A DNA stretch of 64,000 bases from an uncultured Sutterella sp. (GTDB lineage Bacteria > Pseudomonadota > Gammaproteobacteria > Burkholderiales > Burkholderiaceae_F). The position numbers and the translations under genes are program-made. The stretch is taken from assembly GCA_900757865.1 (NCBI GenBank), contig CAAEPH010000055.1, positions 97,236 to 161,235 of the forward strand. The letters run 5' to 3'. The notes beneath the pieces are model-generated. The model was not told the origin of the DNA and did no database searches. It saw only the letters and a list, made by a program, of their open reading frames with translations. How positions within the stretch are numbered: the stretch's first letter is position 1; every line of letters begins with the position of its first letter. Below are positions 25,887 through 32,705 of this stretch, piece by piece.

Positions 25887-27113
25887 TTAGAGACCGCGTT
25901 CTTCGAGCAATGCGTTTAACGCTTTGGCTAGCGAAGCCACGCCATCACGAATCTTTTGTGAGGGCACGGTGACAAAGCTCAAACGGCAGTGATTGACTTC
26001 AGGGTTGGCGCTGTAGAAGGCTTCACCCGGCACAAAGCCAACGGGAACATCGGAAGCCAAGACCCGACGAAGCAAGTCGCTCGAATCTACCCCTTGAGGT
26101 AAGTTGAGCCAAATGAACATGCCACCCGTGGGATGCGTCCAACTGACGTCATCGCGCTTAGGCATAAAGCGCTCGAGACTCTCCAACATCACTTGAGCTT
26201 TGGTGCGATAGAGCTGACGGACGTTGGGCAAGTGTTCATCGAGTTTACCCTGGTTGATCACACGCGCGGTGAGCAACTGCGTGTAGGTGCTCGTATGCAA
26301 GTCCATGTTGGTTTTCATCTGTAGCAACGTTTGCAGGACGTGCTTTGGTCCACAGATATAGCCCAGTCGTAAGCCTGGAGCGAGCACCTTACTCATGGTG
26401 CCCAAGCGTAGCGTGCGCTCTGGCGCAAAGCTGCGAAGGGAGCGTGGAGGTTTCTCGCCGTAGTAGAGTTCACCGTAGGGGTTGTCTTCAATCAACCAGA
26501 AATCGTATTCACGCGCCTTGTCGGCGAGTTTTTGGCGACGTTCCTCACTGATGGTTCGTCCCGACGGATTTTGGAAGGTGGGCATCACGTAAGCAAAACG
26601 GGCGCCACGGGCTTCTTCGCCAATGGTGTCAGGGTTGAGGCCCTCGTCGTCGGACTCCATATCGACAAAGGTGGGCTGAGTGAGTTTAAACGCGAGCAGA
26701 GCACCCAAATACGTGGGGCGTTCCACCAGGATCTTTGCCTGAGGATCGACAAACGCACGCGCTACCAAGTCAAGCGCCTGCTGAGAGCCACTCACAATGA
26801 TCACTTCGTCGGGAGAGGTTGGCACGCCAGAGCGTGTTTCATAAGCGGCAATGGCGGTCCGTAAACTGTTAACACCGGCCGCCCCCGAGTACTGCAATGC
26901 GGTCAGCGCTTCATTATCCAAGGTCCAATTGGAGGCGTCTTTGATGGCCTTCACCGGGAAGCCTTCGGGGCTAGGGAGACCACCCGCAAAACTAATGACT
27001 TCAGGACGGTTGGCGAGTGCCAAAATCTGACCAATCACCGAGCTCGCTTGAGGTTGACCAATGGTGCTGTAGGTCGGTGTGACTTCGACCTGACTGGATG
27101 AAACGTCTGACAT
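25887..27113 (-). CDS. PLP-dependent aminotransferase (class I/II, LysN/MocR-like)
   Basis: Fold-type I aminotransferase, about 408 residues from the ATG at 27113, which has an AGGGA site; a start at 27158 is unlikely. It shows ISFAGGLPSPEGFP, the NPSG motif of the active site, EDNPYGEL, and the PLP lysine in TMSKVLAPGLRLGY. It lacks the GntR DNA-binding domain of MocR regulators, so it is most like 2-aminoadipate or broad branched/aromatic aminotransferases. The substrate is not determinable from sequence. An intrinsic terminator separates it from nth upstream. Confidence 0.88.
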   Translation of the reverse strand: MSDVSSSQVEVTPTYSTIGQPQASSVIGQILALANRPEVISFAGGLPSPEGFPVKAIKDASNWTLDNEALTALQYSGAAGVNSLRTAIAAYETRSGVPTSPDEVIIVSGSQQALDLVARAFVDPQAKILVERPTYLGALLAFKLTQPTFVDMESDDEGLNPDTIGEEARGARFAYVMPTFQNPSGRTISEERRQKLADKAREYDFWLIEDNPYGELYYGEKPPRSLRSFAPERTLRLGTMSKVLAPGLRLGYICGPKHVLQTLLQMKTNMDLHTSTYTQLLTARVINQGKLDEHLPNVRQLYRTKAQVMLESLERFMPKRDDVSWTHPTGGMFIWLNLPQGVDSSDLLRRVLASDVPVGFVPGEAFYSANPEVNHCRLSFVTVPSQKIRDGVASLAKALNALLEERGL

Positions 27114-27180
27114 GTTCACGTCCCTGTAAAACAAAAAATGAAAAGAAACTTTGCCCATTCCGTACTTGGCATTGGGGGCA

Positions 27181-27225
27181 CAAAAAGCCTTTCACGCCGA
27201 TGTGGCAACTCGGAAGCGAAAGGCT
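27181..27225 (-). terminator. Intrinsic terminator between nth and the aminotransferase
   Basis: On the minus strand AGCCTTTC (from 27225) pairs with GAAAGGCT (to 27186), with inner CCGA/TCGG pairing, followed by five T. It ends the nth transcript or attenuates read-through into the aminotransferase. A second perfect 9-bp stem, GAGAGCGCC/GGCGCTCTC, lies at 27262-27291. Confidence 0.75.
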
Positions 27226-27334
27226 ACACTTTCATTTTATGGGGGAAATTGTCGACTTAACGAGAGCGCCTGGTAAGAATTTGGCGCTCTCTCTTTCTAT
27301 GTCAGAGCGAATTAGAGATTATGACTAGGAGGAT

Positions 27335-28006
27335 TTAATTAGAGTCCTCGTGTGGCACAAAATCCTTTAACCGCGCTTTCTTTTCGGGTGCATGGCAAAA
27401 CTCGGCCACTAAGCAACGTTCGCACTCGGGATTACGAGCCTTACAGATATAACGGCCATGCAACAGCAAGTAGTGATGCGCATGGAGAAGATATTCGGCG
27501 GGGACCACTTTATGGAGTTTCGCCTCCACCTCGTCAGGCGTACGCCCCGTGGCAAACTTGGTGCGATTGCAGACGCGGAAAATGTGCGTGTCCACCGCAA
27601 TTGTGGGCTGTCCAAACGCGACATTCAGGACCACGTTGGCGGTTTTGCGACCCACCCCAGGCAGAGCGATCAGATCGTCAAAGTTCTCTGGCACCCGACC
27701 GTGGTGTTTGGCGAGAAGTTGTTCACACAGCGCAATAATATGCTTTCCCTTGCTACGGTAGAGACCAATGGTCTGGATATACGGCACGAGTCCCTCGTAG
27801 CCCAGTGCCAAGATCGCTTCTGGGGTGTTCGCGACGGGAAAGAGCTTTGCGGTCGCAAGATTGACCCCTTTGTCTGTGGCTTGCGCTGAGAGAACAACGG
27901 CAATGAGCAATTCGAAAGGGGTGCTGTAGTGAAGCTCACTTTGAGGGTTGGGGTGCTCAAGCGCAAGCCGGTGCATAAATTCCACACGTTGGTCTTTGCG
28001 AATCAT
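27335..28006 (-). CDS. nth: Endonuclease III
   Basis: Base-excision repair glycosylase/AP lyase acting on oxidised pyrimidines. From the ATG at 28006 it has 223 residues; the upstream ATG at 28030 has no ribosome-binding site. The helix-hairpin-helix LPGVGRKTANVVLN contains the catalytic Lys, VDTHIFRV contains the catalytic Asp, and the C-terminal C-x6-C-x2-C-x5-C (CKARNPECERCLVAEFC) binds a 4Fe-4S cluster. It follows rsxB closely on the same strand, a frequent betaproteobacterial pairing. Confidence 0.96.
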   Translation of the reverse strand: MIRKDQRVEFMHRLALEHPNPQSELHYSTPFELLIAVVLSAQATDKGVNLATAKLFPVANTPEAILALGYEGLVPYIQTIGLYRSKGKHIIALCEQLLAKHHGRVPENFDDLIALPGVGRKTANVVLNVAFGQPTIAVDTHIFRVCNRTKFATGRTPDEVEAKLHKVVPAEYLLHAHHYLLLHGRYICKARNPECERCLVAEFCHAPEKKARLKDFVPHEDSN

Positions 28007-28056
28007 GATAGTTTTCTCTCCATACAACAAGAACGGTGCCGTGGTTCTGAATCGTG

Positions 28057-28695
28057 TTAGCCCGATGTTTGATTCGCGATTTTGGCTTTGGCCATGATGT
28101 TCGCGATCAGAGACGAGGTTTTCTTTCCACGCGACGCTTGAGAAAGGGCTTCGAGTCGGGCTTGATCGCGTTGACGACGCTTTTCTCGACGGGCTTCTCG
28201 CTCATGATAGAGCCCCCGAGCGCGATGCGCATCGCCGAGCGTCCAGGGTTTATTCACCTCCACCATGTCGATGCAATCCATGGGGCAGGCCGGTAAACAC
28301 AAGGCACATCCCGTACAGGCCTGCTCAAGCACGCCGTGCAAGTGCTTCGGCGCTCCGGCAATGGCATCGGTAGGACAGACCTTGATGCACCAACTGCATC
28401 CAATGCAGTGTTCCGCACGAATACGGGCCACGGCAAACGGCATCTCCTGGCCGTATTCAGGATCCAGTGTGGGGGCTGGGATCCCTAAAAAGGTGGCGAT
28501 ACGGTTGATGCCCGCTTGCCCACCTGGAGCACACCGGTTAATGGGTGCTTCGCCACGCGCCATGGCGCGAGCGTAAGCGAGGCAACCTTCGGTGCCACAT
28601 TGACGACATTGCGTTTGAGGCAGAAGGTTATCCAAGATTTTGGTCAGCGTTTCCAAACTGTCGTTGCTGATCGTGGGGGTGTCAGAGGTAGGCAT
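28057..28695 (-). CDS. rsxB: RnfB/RsxB-like ferredoxin protein
   Basis: Fe-S protein of 212 residues in the RnfB family. An N-terminal 4Fe-4S domain (CRQCGTEGCLAYARAMARG) is followed by a 2[4Fe-4S] ferredoxin domain (CIGCSWCIKVCPTDAI and CTGCALCLPACPMDC) and a basic, helical C-terminus. The usual N-terminal membrane anchor of RnfB is absent, so it is probably soluble. No other rnf/rsx genes are near. In many betaproteobacteria a lone copy of this type precedes nth, as here. Its electron partner is unknown; adjacent ferredoxin reductase Fpr is a candidate by context. Confidence 0.88.
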   Translation of the reverse strand: MPTSDTPTISNDSLETLTKILDNLLPQTQCRQCGTEGCLAYARAMARGEAPINRCAPGGQAGINRIATFLGIPAPTLDPEYGQEMPFAVARIRAEHCIGCSWCIKVCPTDAIAGAPKHLHGVLEQACTGCALCLPACPMDCIDMVEVNKPWTLGDAHRARGLYHEREARREKRRQRDQARLEALSQASRGKKTSSLIANIMAKAKIANQTSG

Positions 28696-28714
28696 AGGGA
28701 TAGAAAGAAAAAGA

Positions 28715-29443
28715 CTACCAGAGGGATTCCACTAGAAGTTGTCCAGGTTTACCAAAGCGAGGCGAGACCATGGAACGTGTCTTTAAGAGCGCTCGCATGT
28801 CTTTGATGAAATCGGGATTGCCGCAGAGCATGGCTCGCGACACATCGGGCTCAAGACGAGCCCCAGCACGTTGTTCAAGCACACCACTTTCAAGCAGAGC
28901 GGGGAGGCGGCCTTGTAGGGTAGAGGTTTCTCGGGTGGTCGCTGGCAAAATCATCAAGGCAGGATGTCGCGTGGCCGTGGCTAGTGCACTCAGGGCATTG
29001 GCTTCGTCCAATGTACGCGCACTGAGTGCGAGCACGATGCGCGGCCACGACGCGAGAGCGGTCTTTTCCTTTAGTAAGCCTAAAAAGGGCGCAAGGCCAG
29101 CCCCGGTGGCAAAAAACCACATCACCTCACCACCCGGGATACGTTCAGGCAGCAAATTACCTTGTGCATCACCGTCCAACAGCACGCTTTCACCGACTTC
29201 AAGTGAGGTCAGCCTTGGCGAGAGTTGCCCATCTTGTACGCATTTGATTAAAAACGAGAGCGTTTTTTCCTCAGGGGTGCTCGACATCGAGTAAGCACGA
29301 AAAATGGGTTCATCTCCCTCTTGGGGAAGGCCCAAACGCGCAAATTGGCCAGCTTGATAGGACCAATCTTGGGGACGCTCAAACACCAACTCGAAAAGGG
29401 AATCGGTTAGCGCACGTTTGCTCTGTAAAGTAATGGTTTCCAT
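28715..29443 (-). CDS. fpr: Ferredoxin-NADP+ reductase
   Basis: FAD enzyme exchanging electrons between NADPH and ferredoxin or flavodoxin, 242 residues. The FAD motif is RAYSMSS near residue 49, the NAD(P) domain has ATGAGLAPFLGLL, and the C-terminus ends VESLW. It is followed after 19 bases by rsxB on the same strand, and fdxA lies upstream, so the block groups a ferredoxin, its reductase and a second Fe-S protein. Confidence 0.93.
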   Translation of the reverse strand: METITLQSKRALTDSLFELVFERPQDWSYQAGQFARLGLPQEGDEPIFRAYSMSSTPEEKTLSFLIKCVQDGQLSPRLTSLEVGESVLLDGDAQGNLLPERIPGGEVMWFFATGAGLAPFLGLLKEKTALASWPRIVLALSARTLDEANALSALATATRHPALMILPATTRETSTLQGRLPALLESGVLEQRAGARLEPDVSRAMLCGNPDFIKDMRALLKTRSMVSPRFGKPGQLLVESLW

Positions 29444-29577
29444 GATACGTTATGCCAGTTGAGAGGAGTCTGTGCGCGTCGAGTGCGCTGACAACAAAAG
29501 AAACGCATCGGACAGGAGGCACAGTTGATGAGGGGATCTGTCGGCAAGGTCGTTTTGCTTTGGAGGCATTCACCCAT
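29407..29577 (-). CDS. Possible small Cys-rich protein upstream of fpr
   Basis: A 56-codon frame whose ATG has AAGG eight bases upstream. It contains the cluster CASCPMRFFCC, spacing C-x2-C-x5-C, the spacing of the FNR oxygen-sensing cluster. It overlaps the start of fpr by 37 bases. It could be a tiny metal-binding protein, a decayed gene end or chance. No known family recognised. The rest of the fpr-fdxA gap holds only the fdxA terminator. Confidence 0.3.
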   Translation of the reverse strand: MGECLQSKTTLPTDPLINCASCPMRFFCCQRTRRAQTPLNWHNVSWKPLLYRANVR

Positions 29578-29621
29578 TAGGGAGACCTTGCCACTCAACG
29601 TTGGCTAGTGAACACGCGAGC

Positions 29622-29644
29622 GAAAGAAAAAGACGCTCGAGCGT
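29622..29644 (-). terminator. Likely fdxA terminator
   Basis: On the minus strand a short stem AACGC-TCGA-GCGT (ACGCTCGAGCGT palindrome, 29633-29644) is followed by CTTTTTCTTT. Confidence 0.5.
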
Positions 29645-29664
29645 TTTTCGATGCGAGAATCGAT

Positions 29665-29988
29665 TTAGCGCTTGAGATACTTGATCTTACCCACGACGCC
29701 ACGCCATTCATCGGCATCGTCGGGAGCGGGCTTACGACGAGTAATCGAAGGCCATTCACGAGCTAATTCTGCGTTCAATGCAATAAATTCTTGCTGATCT
29801 TCAGGAACGTCTTCTTCGGCAAAAATAGCCGCTTCAGGACATTCGGGAATGCAGACAGCGCAGTCAATGCATTCATCAGGATCAATCACGAGGAAGTTGG
29901 GGCCTTCACGGAAGCAATCAACCGGGCAAACGTCAACGCAATCCGTGCGTTTGCAATTGATACAGGCTTCGCAAACCACATGAGCCAT
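29665..29988 (-). CDS. fdxA: 7Fe ferredoxin FdxA
   Basis: Soluble electron carrier of 107 residues with one 3Fe-4S and one 4Fe-4S cluster. The motif CEACINCKRTDCVDVCPVDCF followed by CIDCAVCIPECP is the Azotobacter-type FdI/FdxA pattern, and the C-terminal EWPSITRRK segment is typical. A GGAG lies about 12 bases before the ATG. It is divergent from dinB. Confidence 0.95.
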   Translation of the reverse strand: MAHVVCEACINCKRTDCVDVCPVDCFREGPNFLVIDPDECIDCAVCIPECPEAAIFAEEDVPEDQQEFIALNAELAREWPSITRRKPAPDDADEWRGVVGKIKYLKR

Positions 29989-30115
29989 CTTCTATAGTCT
30001 CCAATATATCTAATTTGATTTATGCCCAAGACGGGATGGTGTATTTTAGACCCATTCGCTAAAATTTTCCTTAGTGTGTTTTGCAAAAATATTCTCCGTC
30101 GTCTTTTCCGCCTGT

Positions 30116-31285
30116 ATGTCCACGAAATCTCAACCGTCCTCCACAGCAGAGTATGCGCCCAGCGAGAAGACTCAGCACACTCTAGAGTATGGCCTGGTGC
30201 GTGACGTATCCCGTCGCATTGTGCATGTCGATTTGGATTCGTTTTACGCTTCGGTCGAGCAGCGTGACCATCCTGAACTCCGTGGTCGTCCCGTGGCGGT
30301 GGGCCATCCCGATGGACGAGGTGTCGTGGCAACGGCCAGTTACGAAGCGCGTCGCTTCGGTGTCCACAGTGCCATGCCAAGCCGGCAGGCCAAAGTACTT
30401 TGCCCAGAGATTATTTTTGTTGAAGCTCGAATTAGCCACTATCGCGCCATTTCAGAACAGATTCACGATATCTTTCATCGCTACACCGATGCCGTGGAAG
30501 GCATCAGCATAGACGAAGCGTTTTTAGATGTCACGCACAATAAAATGGGCTGGACCTATGGTGTCGAGGTAGCGAAAGCTATCAAAAACGATATTCGTCA
30601 GGAGCTTGATTTGGTGGCGAGCGCGGGCGTGTCGTATTGCAAGTTTTTAGCCAAAATCGCCTCGGACTATCGGAAACCCGATGGGCTCTACATTATTCAG
30701 CCTGATCGCGCCCAGCGCTTCATCGATCAATTGCCTGTAGAAAAAATTTGGGGTGTCGGGCCGGTGACGGCCAAGCGGTTGCAAACGCTTGGAGTGGAAA
30801 CCGGAAAAGACCTCCGCGCCATGTCTATAGGGCGACTCTTGGAGCTTTTCGGTGAGCAAGGCAGTATGCTCTATCACTTTGCCCGGGGTGTCGATAATCG
30901 TCCCGTCGAATCGAGTCGAGAGCGAAAAAGTGTCAGTTGTGAAGAAACGGTTGAAGAGGATCTTCGCGACAAAGAGGCCGTGCTGGAGCTCTTAGATCGC
31001 GTAGCCGAGGATCTCTCGGGGCGGCTTGCTCGAAACCAGTTTATTGGTCGAACACTCACACTGAAATTGCGCTACGCGGACTTTCGAACAGTGAGTCGAA
31101 CCTTGAGTCCAGCGACGCCGTACGATGCCAATGTCGAGCGACTCAAAGCAGATGGACGGATGTTGCTAGAAGGTCTGGGTATTCCTGCACAAGGCATTCG
31201 GTTGTTGGGATTGCGTGTGGGCTCTCGTTGGGAAGTCGATGACTCGATGCCAACGCTCTGGGACGCGTTGGCACCGAATGAGTGA
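30116..31285 (+). CDS. dinB: DNA polymerase IV
   Basis: Y-family translesion polymerase. From the ATG at 30116 it has 389 residues; an in-frame GTG at 30074 is a less likely start. The first 30 or so residues are a Ser/Thr-rich extension before the usual start, RRIVHVDLDSFYASVEQRD (catalytic Asp). The second acidic motif is SIDEAFLDVT; the thumb/HhH (IWGVGPVTAKRLQ) and little-finger regions follow. No LexA-type CTGT-N8-ACAG box is visible upstream, and no clear ribosome-binding site. It ends one base before the convergent neighbour with no terminator between. Confidence 0.93.
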   Translation: MSTKSQPSSTAEYAPSEKTQHTLEYGLVRDVSRRIVHVDLDSFYASVEQRDHPELRGRPVAVGHPDGRGVVATASYEARRFGVHSAMPSRQAKVLCPEIIFVEARISHYRAISEQIHDIFHRYTDAVEGISIDEAFLDVTHNKMGWTYGVEVAKAIKNDIRQELDLVASAGVSYCKFLAKIASDYRKPDGLYIIQPDRAQRFIDQLPVEKIWGVGPVTAKRLQTLGVETGKDLRAMSIGRLLELFGEQGSMLYHFARGVDNRPVESSRERKSVSCEETVEEDLRDKEAVLELLDRVAEDLSGRLARNQFIGRTLTLKLRYADFRTVSRTLSPATPYDANVERLKADGRMLLEGLGIPAQGIRLLGLRVGSRWEVDDSMPTLWDALAPNE

Positions 31286-32065
31286 TTATTTGGCTGAGAC
31301 AAAAAAGCCTTTTTCGTGGAAGATGTCTCGATACATGGGCCAAATCATGGCCTGTCCCACACTGGTGACGAGCATCATCAAAATGGGTATATAAAAGCGA
31401 TCAAAGTGCCCTAGCCCGACGAGAGCAAAGAGCACGTCAATGCCCAAGAGCCCCCCGAGGCTGATGGCGGTGAAAACGAGCAAAGCCCCCAGGCAGGCTT
31501 TCCAGTTGAGCACAATGCCCATTAAGGAATGGAAAAGGGCTTTTTTCACGCCTTTGCCACCGTCGGCTACCAACAGCGGAGCGAACAGAGTGGAGAGCGT
31601 GAGCGGAATAAAAATCAACACCGCTACCACGATAGCCGCCCAAGGGATGGAAATGCTGATGTTGAGCGAGTCATTTTCCATGGCTTGAGTGATTTGCTTC
31701 ATGGTGTCTTGGCCGAGGTACAAAAAAGCAATCACGATGAGCTGTGTACCCAACGCGTAGAAAAGCCCAAGATTTAAGAGTGTGGTACGTAGCACGGGCT
31801 TTCGTGCGAGTGCGAGTAGAGGCTCAAACGAGACTTTCTTTTGAGCGAGCAAATCGCGTGTCGCAAAGCCCAACAAGACCGCGCCGAAGGGCATCCAAAC
31901 GCCAGAGGCAATGGTGCCAAAAAAAGGCAACATGTTGAGTACGATCATCACGGCATAGTAAAACATCACCATGCCGGTGAAAGCGAAAACATCCTGTTTA
32001 AGAACGCGACACGCGTCCACAAACCAGATCCAACCTTGTTGAAATGAAGGGGGTGTCTGTCTCAT
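31286..32065 (-). CDS. BPSS1780-like multi-pass membrane protein
   Basis: 259 residues with about six hydrophobic helices, an N-terminal PPSFQQGWIWFVDACRVLKQD and a C-terminal GQAMIWPMYRDIF. It resembles the uncharacterised BPSS1780-type membrane proteins of Burkholderiales. Its ATG shares one base with the stop (TGATG) of the DUF2782-like gene upstream, so the two are translationally coupled. Function unknown. Confidence 0.7.
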   Translation of the reverse strand: MRQTPPSFQQGWIWFVDACRVLKQDVFAFTGMVMFYYAVMIVLNMLPFFGTIASGVWMPFGAVLLGFATRDLLAQKKVSFEPLLALARKPVLRTTLLNLGLFYALGTQLIVIAFLYLGQDTMKQITQAMENDSLNISISIPWAAIVVAVLIFIPLTLSTLFAPLLVADGGKGVKKALFHSLMGIVLNWKACLGALLVFTAISLGGLLGIDVLFALVGLGHFDRFYIPILMMLVTSVGQAMIWPMYRDIFHEKGFFVSAK

Positions 32066-32436
32066 CAGAATCCAAATTTGATTTGTTTGGTGTTACCCAA
32101 AGAACCTTTGTTATTGCTCCCTGGCGTGGTATCAATGGGGCGCTCCGCTTCGTTACTCATGGAGTAGGGAATATGCGTCATCCCTGGGGTGACGACATAC
32201 TCTGTGATGCGGTTATCTTGATCGCGAACCGCTTCAATTTCCGTGCGTTTTTGATTGTTTTTCGGCGTGACTTTGCCGTGCTCATGATCGGCTTTGGCTT
32301 TGGCCATGTCGCTGGCGGTTGGGGCCAAGGATTCCACGTCCGAAGGGGCTTCAGCCGCTGAGGTGGCAAGAGAGAAACTCAATAGCGCGAGGCTCGCAAG
32401 GCCTACAGCAAAATGACGTACAAGTGGCGTTGTCAT
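32065..32436 (-). CDS. DUF2782-like periplasmic protein
   Basis: About 123 residues from the ATG at 32436, which has AGGA eight bases upstream. A cleavable signal peptide ends near SLATSAAEA. The mature part has the conserved-looking EIEAVRDQDNRITEYVVTPGMTHIPYSM stretch of the betaproteobacterial DUF2782 family, commonly found upstream of polA, which here lies divergently. Function unknown. It is coupled to the membrane protein downstream. Confidence 0.75.
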   Translation of the reverse strand: MTTPLVRHFAVGLASLALLSFSLATSAAEAPSDVESLAPTASDMAKAKADHEHGKVTPKNNQKRTEIEAVRDQDNRITEYVVTPGMTHIPYSMSNEAERPIDTTPGSNNKGSLGNTKQIKFGF

Positions 32437-32637
32437 AGTGATCATCCTAAAAGGTCATGGATGGCAGAAAAGGAGCATCCTTGTTCAGGATATTTTGCCA
32501 CGTCTATTGGGAAAAGAACGCAGTTAACGAAAATTGTTTCTAAAAAATCCATCGCTTGAGCGGATGTGCAATTCTGAAGCCTTAAGAAGGCGAGGTCAGA
32601 AACGGAGGTGAGACGCTCGTCGTTTCAGAGAGAGGAC

Positions 32638-32646
32638 TGCTATCAT
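32638..32646 (+). promoter_or_regulatory. Extended -10 promoter for polA
   Basis: TGC-TATCAT is an extended -10 element, 60 bases before the polA ATG; no clear -35. Confidence 0.4.
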
Positions 32647-32705
32647 TAATCTCGGTTTTGCCACAAACAGCTGGTAGTCTCTTCATTGTTCGCGGGATAA
32701 CACGC

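Noticed and set aside
29989..30115. LexA box for dinB
   Set aside because: No CTGT-N8-ACAG palindrome found in the gap.
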